Origin: Neelides folsomi
Taxonomy: Eukaryota; Arthropoda; Collembola; Neelipleona; Neelidae
Direction of reading: 5' to 3'
DNA length: 26,897 nt
Assembly: GCA_034687125.1 (NCBI GenBank)
Contig: JAQGBZ010000613.1
Coordinates: 1-26,897, forward strand
The notes under the pieces were generated by a model that saw only the letters and a list, made by a program, of their open reading frames with translations, had not been told where the DNA came from and searched no databases. Numbering within the stretch: position 1 is the stretch's first letter; every line of letters starts with the position of its first letter. Below are positions 1 to 9,699 of the stretch, in pieces. The position numbers and the translations under genes are program-made.

Positions 1-2085
1 ACCATACTTGCCATTTTTCGTGAAGGGTGTCAGGGATCTTGTCGTCCCACGCGATTCCGCTCCTCCACACGTCTTGTAGGATCTTCGCCCTCACAATGAA
101 ATGGCCAAGAAATCTAAGGGGGTGAAAAGTCGACATGACGATCCGCGAGATATCCCTTTTAGTCGGATGAGTCCTGCCCTCCATAACGTCAATTCCTACT
201 CTGTGGCACTTTGGAACAAATGAAAAAACGTCCTCCTTTGGGTCCCAATGCAATCCGAGCATGCGTTCCAACTTTCCCTCCTCGGAGAAAGTCAGATTTC
301 TTTGGGCGAGTGAACGGAGTTGCTCCGGCACAATCTCCAACATTTCCATGAAATTACTCATCCAATTGGTGATTTCCATGCTCCCGCGGCGGTAGATTTC
401 GATGACGTCAGAACATGTGACTCGTGCTTTCTCCAGCGAGTGAAAGCTGTCAAGGTAGTCGTCCATGTAGGTGTTTTTGAGAATGGCCGACACCGACAAG
501 GGGAATTCTCCAGCGTAGAGCAAAGCGTTCCTGTTTTTCACTTCCTGCGCAGAGAACGGCGCAGAGACGTTACCAAACACCATGACGGGAATTTCGCAGA
601 TCTTCGGCTCCCGGTCCCGGTCCATTCCCCTCCAGAGAACCCAGGTCACTCTGCCGAATTCGGATTTGAGAGAACATTTCCCGAATGTCCGATCCGAAGG
701 CAAACTTCCCTTCTCGAAATCGCTGAAGGATCCCTGGCAGGGAAACGAGCAAATCCTCCCCCTTCATCAACTGGTCGTTGAGGCTCATCCCGTTGGCTTT
801 GGCGGCACAGTTAAATACAATCCTCAGCTTCTCCGGCTTGTTTGGATTGAAGACTTTAAAGTGGGGGAGGTACCAGACGTTCAATTCTTTCGCCCCGCTC
901 CGGCTCCACCATCTCCCGAGCATGGCCTTTGGCGAAATTCTTCTCCATCCGGCTGCAATACCGCTTGGCAAAGTCCGGGTCACCATCCATTCTTCGCTCA
1001 AGAGAAAAAAGACGTTTCTTTGCCATTGGAAGGCTGTCCGGAATTTGGATGACGTCATCCCTCCAGAGCAATCCAGTTTCCCACCGTCCATTGACCAGCC
1101 GAGTGGACGCATTTGTAATATCCATCACTCTTTGCTCTTTTGAAACTACAGGTGGGGAGGGCCGAACTCCGAAATTCTCCGTGGAAAACCAATTTCGCAT
1201 CAGTTGGTCCATGGCGCCATTTTCCCTCTCCCGGGAGATGAAAAAAGTGAAATCCGTCCTCGTCCTTGACTTCTCCAACGCCAAATTCCCATGGAGGGTC
1301 CAGCCGAGCATCGTGTTTGAGGCAACCAGTCCTTCTGCACAGCTCACACCGATGCTCCCATTGACACGAAGCAAGTCAGCTTGGTCCTGCCCGCTGAGGA
1401 CCGTCGGCCGGGCATCCACCATTTCAGCAATTCCAAGTTCAAGGAGCTCCGGGTAGCGTGCCAACGTTTTCCTCCGCACCGTCTGGGAAGGAATGGTCAG
1501 CTTATTCATACTGAGCACCTCGCGCATTCGATGGGATTTTCCGTCCCGCCCAGCAATTTCAAGATCCACTCGCTCCGACGGCTGTGAAATCCGCATTCCA
1601 TTGACCCCTCCGAGGCAGAGTTGGTCCTTGGTTCCATGGAGCTCCAGCCGCCTTACCACAGAGGACTCTATCAACGTGACAGTGGACCCATTGTCGAGGA
1701 AAGCAAAAGTGTCCAACATCATGTTCCCATTCCTCAGCCTCACAGGAAGAATCTGAAGGAGCACATCCTTTGACTCGTCCAACGTGCTCTCCCTCGCATG
1801 ACCCACCGTCTGGGGAAAATCCGCTTTCTTCTGCTCATTGTGGAGAAGCGAATGATGGGACCGATCGCACTTGCTGCATTTCCCGCCAAATCTACAACTC
1901 CGACTGTCGTGTCCGTGGGACAGGCACTTGAAGCACAGCCGCTTCTCCTTCACCAGTTTCCAACGATCCGATACGACCAATTTTCGGAATCCATAGCAGT
2001 TGGAAAGCCCGTGGTCTTTGTCGCGGCAGTGGTCGCAGGATTTAGCCTCGGCTTCCTTGGCTCTCCGGCCGGAACCAGCTCACAT
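1..2085 (-). mobile_element. BEL/Pao-type LTR retrotransposon fragment, broken pol
   Basis: Reading the minus strand from about 2070 downward there are zinc-knuckle-like Cys/His clusters (CDHCRDKDHGLSNC, then CFKCLSHGHDSRSC), an aspartic protease with FLDNGSTVTLI, a reverse transcriptase start ([31 protein letters not shown]), the catalytic YMDD at 458-469, and a later region with KRDISRIVMSTFHPLRFLG, the usual BEL/Pao order. The frame is lost twice, near 900-925 and near 625-650, so the polyprotein is not intact. Most of gag is missing upstream of the first Cys cluster, where a stop occurs near 2078, and the integrase lies beyond the window edge. No LTR or target-site duplication could be defined. 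The plus-strand open frames here are antisense shadows. Family assignment is firm; the exact element is unknown. Confidence 0.88.
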
Positions 2086-2109
2086 TCGATAATGTCATTT
2101 AATAAAGAT

Positions 2110-2722
2110 CTTTAACAAATTCGACAATAAGTATTAACCGACAATTTATTATAGGGACGTGAGGGCCCACTCTCACCTACAATATTGAATAAAAACTTTA
2201 CTTGTTCTTTCCTGTTTGGTTAATTCTTAAATACAATTATTTCAAAATTGCTACAGATATATATATTAGTACATTATTGTCTTTATGTGCTAGGTATGCT
2301 GTACACAATTATAATATATTACAAGATACTAATCATGCCTTGTTTCTTGTACATAATTAAAATACCATTTTGAAATTGCACTCTATTTTCTCGGCACACT
2401 TATGATTTTACAGATTCTATTTATAGATTTGTAATCATTTAAAATTGCATAATAGGGAATAAAAATAAATTGAATGATGATTTTGATGAAAAAATCATGA
2501 TTATTTTTTCACCCAAGTATAATATAGGAAATATGTTTTATCAACCTGTCAGCCAGAATCAATCTTTTGGAAAAAGTTTAGAGTGGAAAATTTATTCATT
2601 GATTCTTTTTGCGTCAGTCGGTGGGCAATTTTTGTTTATATTTAAAGAGTTTGATTTTTTCCCGTTTAGTCGATGTCCCCCTTAGCTTCTTCTTCCAATT
2701 CGGATACACTTTCATTTGTATC
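2110..2722. other. Non-coding stretch upstream of neuroparsin
   Basis: This AT-rich DNA shows no exon. It separates the retrotransposon edge from the neuroparsin start and must hold that gene's promoter. There is a TCAGT, the arthropod initiator core, at 2614-2618, but no TATA box at the right distance, so the transcription start is not assigned. A 71-codon open frame at 2470-2685 has no recognisable domain and overlaps this promoter region; it is not called a gene. Confidence 0.5.
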
Positions 2723-3506
2723 ATGGCTTTCATTCACTTTCCAATTTTTATTCTTTTCCTTTCCATTTGTATGTGAGTAACTTGATCACATTCATAACTT
2801 TTATTTGTAATTATTCATTTTGTACAAATCAATTGCCAAAAACAGATCCATTGATTCCTATAATTAATTTTAATAGGATCTCAGCAGGACATTATCCTTT
2901 ATTTAGAAGATGTCAATCCTATCGATCGATTGAAACCCCAACGGACTGTACATACGGCCTCGCTCGAGACCACTGTAACAACCAAGTGTGTGCATTGGTA
3001 AGCAATCTGTTTATTCTCTCTAATAATCCAAAAAATTAAGTATTTCATTATAAATCCATTTCAAATGCAATTTCAAAAATCCATAGCCTTAAGCCTCTAT
3101 CACATATCTGTACATTCAAATTAGATTTCAAGTCTTTCAAGGGTTTCTTATACCAGTTGGTACATATTTTGAAGAATAAATAATATTAAACGTATACTTT
3201 TTTATAATTTTATAGGGACCTGGGATTAAATGTAAATTAAATAATGGTCGTATAATTGGTAAGTAGGGTTCTTTGTATTACATATCAGCAACTACCATTA
3301 TAATATACTATCTACAGATACCATGATAAGCTATAACTCAATAGCTCTATTGTGTAATTGATATTTTAATAATTATTAATTTCCTTAAATAATAAATTTT
3401 TGATTCAGGAACATGCGGAGACGGGATGAATTGCGGAAAGTGTGGTTTTTGTGAAGGTTGTTCAAATGAACAACCCACTCAATGCTCAAAACTTTGCATT
3501 GGGTGA
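2723..3506 (+). CDS. Neuroparsin precursor, 103 aa, four exons
   Basis: Secreted arthropod neuropeptide of the neuroparsin family, related to the N-terminal domain of insulin-like growth factor binding proteins; neuroparsins act in reproduction and metabolism. Exons are 2723-2772, 2877-2997, 3216-3258 and 3409-3506; all introns are GT-AG and the phases match, giving 312 nt including TGA. The start ATG opens a hydrophobic signal peptide (residues 1 to about 20). The mature part has exactly 12 cysteines, the neuroparsin number, with the family motifs VCALGPG followed by GTCGDGMNC and CGFCEGCS. Length is typical (about 100 aa). Receptor pairing and expression cannot be seen from sequence. The insulin-binding GCGCCxxC motif of true IGFBPs is absent, which favours neuroparsin over IGFBP. 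It is an independent gene on the plus strand. Confidence 0.93.
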
Positions 3507-3667
3507 AGCATCTTGTTTAAATCTTCCAAACATGCTATCTCACATTTACATCTTAAAGCATGGAAAATTATGAAATTATATATTATGTATGTAAAAATAT
3601 ATTTAATATATTTAAGAAATTAATATTTGGGAGTTGATGAGAGTGATGATGAGGATTTATTTTAATG

Positions 3668-3673
3668 AATAAA
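3668..3673 (+). promoter_or_regulatory. Likely poly(A) signal of neuroparsin
   Basis: AATAAA lies 162 nt after the neuroparsin stop, the first canonical hexamer downstream on this strand. The 3' untranslated region (3507 to about 3690) is AT-rich and otherwise featureless. Confidence 0.5.
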
Positions 3674-3854
3674 TTTATTTTGAGATTCAAAGAATTGAAT
3701 TTTTACTGTATGTAGGGTGATTCACTCCCATTTGAAGGGTTCTGACATCTTTATTTAATATCTTCATTAACATGCTAATTTTTACCAATTGTCCTTAGTT
3801 CTATTGAACACATTATATATGATCAAATAAAAATCAGATCTGATTTTAAATATA

Positions 3855-4330
3855 ATGATTAAGTCAGTTAGACCTGAAATTAAAGGCAAGGTTCTATCCT
3901 TTTTAATTTTAACACTCTCAGCCGCAAAAATTAAATATAAAATGCAGGAGCTGCGTCATCATATTTCAATAGGAGCAATTAGCAATATCAAAAATAAAAT
4001 TGGGAAAAGAATAAGTGCCAAAAGTAAAGGATTCCCAAACTCCGATTGTGCAAACTCCCATAAAGGTGAACCATCAGGAAATTGAGTCTTTTCTCGGATA
4101 TGTCGAATCCTGCAAATCAACGAGAGTCATGGCCAAAAAGTTTCATCTGAGCCATGCAACGATTCATCGGATATTTAAGAATAATTTTTTTGAGTTTAAA
4201 TAGGAGATAAATGACGACTCGTCATCTTAAAAAAATCCACATTAATAACAGGTACACAATAAAAAGTGAAAGTGATTTCCAAAAAATCTGGGCATTAATC
4301 GACAAGGAAAGGGTCAAAATAGCCCATTAA
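3855..4330 (+). pseudogene. Tc1/mariner-like transposase relic
   Basis: Two helix-turn-helix-like blocks follow one another as in the N-terminal paired-like DNA-binding region of Tc1/mariner transposases. The first, starting at 3855, ends ISIGAISNIKNKIGK; the second, in another frame from about 4015, contains VMAKKFHLSHATIHRIFK. The frame changes between them (around 4020-4060), and stops follow at 4201-4203 and again downstream (TTRHLKK is still readable). No DDE/D catalytic core and no terminal inverted repeat is visible, so this is a 5' relic. The assignment rests on motif memory, not on a search. Confidence 0.6.
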
Positions 4331-4615
4331 AGTAGACAGCTTCTTCTAATCCACCCAAATGAAGGTAGACAGATTGAAAATACCAAAGATATTCACAATA
4401 GAAAGATTAAACTTCCAAATGGGAACGAATCACCTTTCAGTATGTCTGTACACACTACCATTCTTTTGTAAATACTAAATACTATATTATACCATACATA
4501 CAATTAGTACGTTAGTGTGTATGCTTTGCTTTTATACGTTTTTAATTAAGGTGTTGATTATTGACATCAGAATAATAAAAAGTCAACTGAATGCATAATA
4601 TTTAAACAAATAAAG
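4331..4615. other. Non-coding stretch between the transposon relic and OSBP
   Basis: No exon or RNA gene seen. The first part may be decayed transposon; the last part is 3' flank of the OSBP gene on the minus strand. Confidence 0.4.
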
Positions 4616-4621
4616 TTTATT
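4616..4621 (-). promoter_or_regulatory. Likely poly(A) signal of the OSBP gene
   Basis: AATAAA on the minus strand, 68-73 nt past the OSBP stop codon at 4689-4691. Confidence 0.55.
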
Positions 4622-4688
4622 AAATAACTTAGAATTTTAATTTAAAATTAAGATATTGTTATATTACAATTGCATATCCGAGTTAATT

Positions 4689-7180
4689 TTATTTATCTTC
4701 TCCAAAAATATTCAGACATTTGCTCCAATCTTGTTTTTTCTTAGCTTCCCAATATTGATTATTACTGACATAGATCATCATGCCAGAGTAGGGATCTTTT
4801 TGACCCACGAACCATAAAGGAATGTGGACTGCTTCGGGTGGAAGATTCGGAGTTGTTCCTGGAGGAACTTTTTCTAAACATTCATAATCCAAATTACAAT
4901 TATATTAATACCTAATCAAATATTCATATTCTTAAATATTCTTAAATTGTTCATTGACATCATTAGTCTATAAATTAATTAAAAATTTATAATTAACAAT
5001 AATATCTACCAATAGCAGCCGTAGCTATTTCTTCCCTTTTAACTTTTCTTAAACGCTGTTTTTCTTCCAGTCTTCTTTTCTCCGAGTTTGCTTGATCCCA
5101 AAGCCCCATTTCCATAAAACGCTGGTCGGGCCGGAAGCGTGAATCTGTGGGAGCTGCATTCGGCTCATTCGGTTCGTTCAATTGTGAAGCGAAGACGGTG
5201 AAATTATAATAATGTTCAGATTCTGGACTAAAAGTATATGAAAATTTATTAATTGAATGTGAGTAGCAATGAAATGTTGGTAAATGGGATAGTCTTTACT
5301 TTGGAAAACGTCGTGCCCAAAGTAATTTCGGAGATCCTAAATCATATTTTCCATTTCCATGATCTTTCAAAATTTGAGTGCTTTCCATTTTTTTATCCCA
5401 AAAGCCGTTGAGCGTATATTTCGGAGTATTTGTACTATCATAAACCGTGCCTGTGACTTGCTATGGAACAAATAAATATAACACTAGGAGTCATTAGCCA
5501 TTCATTTAACATGTTACTTAAAAGTTTTATAAAATAATGAGTTTTACTTCCACCCAACAGTTTAAAAAAAATTACAAATATTTCAAATCCCACCTTGGTT
5601 GATGTTCCAAAGAAGGAAGATGAACTTGAATGGTATTTAAGTGTGCAGCGTTCTCCATTCAAATGATTTTTTATTTCCATTTCCCCCATTTGTTCAACCC
5701 AGAGTTTCCCGATAATCAAATTATGAACAATTGTCGTTACCTTCTTCCACGTATAGTGGCTGTCTATTCAATAAAATTAAATATATGTATAGTATTTGAA
5801 GAATGTGAAATGGTATATATATATATATGTATATACAATATTACGATAATGTTCTTTCGTATAATATCCCACTTACTTGTCTTTTTAAATGTGAGATGAG
5901 AAACCCCAAGTGGAATTACATCAAGGTAATTCATTCGCAGATGAGAAGTCATCATGAAGGTTTGCCAACATGTCCATTGTTTCCCTTCACAGTGCTGAGC
6001 TCCCATTGGTGGATGGTGACCAACTTGCTCATTGATTACTTTCCACTGAAATTATTTTAAAATCATACAATTATTTAATTATCAACATTGTTTCCATTTA
6101 GATGCGAATCTTCGCAATCGTGAACACTCGCATAAATGTAAAATTGAAATTAAAGATTAAATGTAGGAATTAAGCATATTCAATAAAAATGTACCCCAAG
6201 ATCTTTTGATCTGTCCCATTCAAAAGTTTCTCCGAGAAGAGGATTAAACGGTTTGGCAGTTCGCACCTAAAACAATTTTTATTAATGCAAAACATGTTAA
6301 AAATAGTTAATAGTTTATTTATAATTTCAATTTTTCAATTATATACGCTCGTTGACGCATATGATGAAACAGTGAAGGCCGCAACATAACACAATTCATC
6401 TAGCGTTGATGCACATCTTGATGCATTGTCGAGAACGTCACTGTATTCGAAATCTTCTGTAAGTCTTTGGATCATTGAGATCGGTTCTGAGAAATTGACC
6501 GGTAGCGAAATTTTGCTCATATCTCCTCCAATGTAATCTTTGAGAATTGTCCAAAGGCTCACATTTTGATTTGTCAGTCGATCTGGAACTCGTTGTCTGC
6601 GGACTTCAGAAATGAAGGAAGAGTTGTAGGACTTTAGAAGATCAATGGCGCTGTCCCGACTTTCTACTCCAATCGTTTCCTTTCGCTGTTTACAACAACG
6701 GCACCATTTCTGCCATCAAATACAATTCACATTCAAACAATTATTATAAATGAACTAAAGAGCTCACAAATAGTTTGCTCTTCTTTTTCGGCTCTTGTTC
6801 TTCTTTCACGATGATCTCAACGGTGGAGATATCTGACAAAGATCTCTCGTCTCCTTTCGTTTCGTCATTTTTCTTTAATTCAAAATTAAAACATCATGTC
6901 TTGTATGTAATTAATGTAGGTATTTGATTTTTATTCTTTATATAGAATTTTTCTTTAGAAAATTTTATAAATTCTATCATTTACTTTTGGTTCAATGGCA
7001 GTTGTCAAGCTCTCATTTGTTTGCTCAATAACCTTTGATTCGTCTTTCTTTTCTGCTGATGATGAAATACTCCCAGCTTAAATATAAAAAATGTTGATTG
7101 CATAACAGTTTACAATTGATTATGAATAAACGAAAATAATATAACATTAATTCAAAATTCAAATTGGCCTTACATGACAT
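4689..7180 (-). CDS. Osbp: Oxysterol-binding protein (OSBP type), 513 aa, no PH domain
   Basis: Lipid-exchange protein; the family moves sterol against PI4P at membrane contacts. Minus-strand exons in order: 7174-7180, 6985-7076, 6768-6872, 6347-6709, 6195-6266, 5877-6045, 5594-5763, 5300-5460, 5010-5227, 4689-4873 (1542 nt, every junction in phase). The ORD begins about residue 95: LPVNFSEPISMIQRLTEDFE, LCYVAAFTVSSYAST, KPFNPLLGETFEWDR, then the signature EQVGHHPP at residues 219-226, SHYTWKKVTTIVHN, APTDSRFRPDQRFME, LEEKQRL, and a C-terminal QYWEAKKKQDW typical of OSBP rather than other ORPs. Residues 1-90 are acidic/lysine-rich with a KWCRCCK cluster; no PH domain or FFAT motif is seen (human OSBP is about 800 aa). 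Odd: the usual Ser of EQVSHHPP is Gly. The seven-base first exon is the least certain part, chosen because ATGTCAT|gtaagg gives start, phase and donor. Confidence 0.9.
5814..5835. repeat. (TA)n microsatellite in an OSBP intron
   Basis: About seven TA units followed by GTATATA, inside the intron 5764-5876. Confidence 0.85.
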
Positions 7181-7530
7181 AGTGAATATTTGAATACTCA
7201 GGATAATCGCATTTATAAATTACTAGAATTAATTGGTACTTATTGTAAGGACTATCTATTTCAATTAAAACTTAAAAAATGGTCTGATATGATCATAATG
7301 CAAAAGGATTTTACTTTACCAAAAATTTTAAAAATACTTTAATTTATTCTCAAAAGTAAAAAAGACAATAGAATTCATCAACTACAAATTTACATGACAC
7401 CTCAATTTTTATCATTTCGTTTCATCTCAATCATCTTAAAAGTTTGAAAATTGATCAAGCTCCTTTCATCAATGTTCATCGAACCACATTGTGATTTCTA
7501 AAAACCCTTCCTATTTAATAATTTAAGAAT
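7181..7530. promoter_or_regulatory. Divergent intergenic region, OSBP / FAM187-like gene
   Basis: Only 350 bp separate the start codons of two genes transcribed away from each other, so both promoters, or one bidirectional promoter, should lie here. The DNA is AT-rich; no convincing TATA box or other element was identified. If OSBP has longer 5' exons they would have to lie beyond this point; none is visible here. Confidence 0.5.
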
Positions 7531-8778
7531 ATGGAAGTTAAAATCATTCTGAGAATCATCATTTTTTCACAAATTCGCTCGACATTTTCCTCTACCGAAA
7601 ACACATTTTTGGATTCGTTGAAAGGCGTTATAACAAAACAAACACATTTCCTCTACAAAGATGAAGATGGTTATAACCAATGTATTATGTTAATGAGCAA
7701 TGAGAATGGAGGCATTGACAAAGTATTTGGACCATTTTTTCAGTTCCAGGGAGAAGGAATTAATGTAGAGTTAAGCTCATTCTAAACTTAAATAAGTATC
7801 TTCTTCAAACAAGACAAGTTAAAGTACAATTAAAACAATTTAAAATTTCAGATTGGGATGTTCGTCTTGCTATCCAAATTCAGTGAATGCTTTCATTTGG
7901 TGGAGCTTATCTTTGTTCAACGAAAAGAGTAAAGTGGTAAATTCTCACAAGTTTCACATAAGCGAAAGTGGGAAAAAGTTGACCATCAATAATCCAAGAA
8001 CTGAAGACTCTTTGACTTACTTTTGTGCTTCTTCATCCAACGACCTTGTTTTCAATATTCATACAGTTGAATTACTCCCTATTCGCAAGCTCAATAAGGT
8101 ATAAATTTTAATGTTGATATAAATAAATAAAAAGATCTAAATTATTTTTGTGAATGTCAAACTAAATAGATTTTAGCATGTCGGCAGTGTTAAAATTATG
8201 CTATTAGATATTATGGTTTCTAGATAAATGCAAGAAATGGTCCTTTTAAAGAAGAAAGCGAGACGAGACATTATCGTAATTTGGAAATTGCAACAAAATG
8301 GACGAGTTGGTCAAGTTGCAGTCGTTGCGACGTCCCAGGGAGAAAGCACAGATTCGGAGAATGCATCATCCGACAATTTCACACAGGGAAATACAACGAC
8401 TTTGATTTCCATACCTTTAAAATCTTTCCATTTCTCTCTTGTTCGCTCTTCGTATTCCTCAATCCAGAAATTGGAAACGAGAATCAAAAACTCACCAAAT
8501 TCCTTACAAAGGAAAAGGGAAAGATAATGCTCGGCTATTGTAAAATCCCTTGTGCAAGAATCAGCAATGACCCAGAGCTTGATGAAATTCCTTCTGAAAT
8601 TGTTTACTTGTACCAACAAAAGGCAAAAGAAAACGATGATCAAAATTTTGGATTTATATCTCTTTTACCACCGTGGGGAAAAGAACACATCACGGCTTTA
8701 ATATGTTTCTTTGCTCTTCTCATCGCCCAGCTCATTTTTATCATTAGGATATGCGAAAATAAAAGAAAGGCCATTTGA
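7531..8778 (+). CDS. Single-pass membrane protein, Ig V-like plus TSP1-like region (FAM187-like), 346 aa
   Basis: Exons 7531-7769, 7852-8098 and 8224-8778 (1041 nt with TGA). The first intron uses donor GA|gttaag, the only nearby choice that keeps the next exon in frame. The protein starts with a hydrophobic signal-like segment (residues 4-14). An Ig V-like fold follows: C83/C86 on strand B, W96-W97 on strand C, and the strand-F motif DSLTYFC with C138. Residues 187-209 read KWTSWSSCSRC then RFGEC, a short thrombospondin type 1 resemblance with paired cysteines. A membrane helix spans about 318-336 (ALICFFALLIAQLIFII) and a short basic tail ends in ENKRKAI. Ig-V plus WSxCSxC plus one C-terminal helix recalls FAM187A/B; that match is from memory. 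Function is unknown; a cell-surface receptor or adhesion role is only inferred from the topology. Confidence 0.78.
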
Positions 8779-9699
8779 TTGTAAGGCAGATCTTGGTTCA
8801 GTTTTATTAAATCTTTCATTTTTTACTAATATTTAAGGACAGAATTAAATTGGACATACATAAGTACGCTTTAGGTACGTAGAATTCTTTAAATTGTTTA
8901 AATCCTATTTAATTAAAATACAAGATCTCATAATTCTTCAAACATTCACATTTCGTGCATTCAAAGTCAAATTTTTAAAATTAAGAATGAACTTAAAATT
9001 AATTAGTAAAAATACTCGTATTTTCTAAAATACCATACTTGTACTAATAATAAAATGAAAATTTAAGTTATAGCATAAAGCTATTTTATATTTATAAAAG
9101 CTATGTAGATCTTGTGATTAAAACCCTAAAATGATTGTGTATTGTGATGTAAAATGGTATAATTCTGTTTTTACTTGATATGTAACGTGATAATACTTTA
9201 AAATTAACCAATTCAAATTAAATTAATTTGTTCTAAAGCAAGTCAATTTCTAACATTGTCACAATTGTAAATAATACTTATGTACTACAAATTACACAAT
9301 AATTATTAAGCCTCTTTACAGTCATTTTCATAATCATTTAAATCCGTAAGCTGCTTGTGATGTGACTTTAAAACTTGTATTTAAAATATGCAATACTATG
9401 CATAACACTATTACTTTGTAACATCATTATGCCATATAAGGCAAAATTGGTTAGTTTTTACTTATTGGCTAATTAAGTACAATTATTAAAAGGGGGAACA
9501 CAACGTTCGTTTTATAAACTTGAACAATTAATAGAGATACTTGAGATACAAATAGAGAGATTCAGGATAAAAAAATGTAATACGGAGTAACTTATTCTAG
9601 GTATAAATAAAAACAAATGTCAAAATGTCATTTAAATAATCAGTGCTAAAGTATTAAAAATTATTTTAGATAGATCCTTTGGCCTTCTTGAAAGTCTCA
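8779..9699. other. Non-coding stretch between convergent genes
   Basis: AT-rich DNA with no exon. It holds the 3' ends of the FAM187-like gene (ATTAAA at 8806-8811 is the nearest poly(A)-like hexamer) and of Neurexin IV from the other side; no canonical minus-strand hexamer was spotted close to the Neurexin IV stop. Confidence 0.5.

Noticed and set aside
320..1143. Several plus-strand open frames of 120-175 codons
   Set aside because: They are antisense to the BEL/Pao pol region, which has the recognisable protease and RT motifs on the minus strand.
2159..2176. GTGAGGGCCCACTCTCAC, apparent hairpin near the retrotransposon edge
   Set aside because: Only about five bases pair cleanly; not enough to call an LTR feature or a terminator.
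7531..7785. Reading the first exon of the Ig/TSP1-like gene through to its stop as an independent 84-aa protein
   Set aside because: Splicing at 7769/7852 and 8098/8224 joins it in phase with an Ig strand B and then with the TSP1-like and membrane exons.
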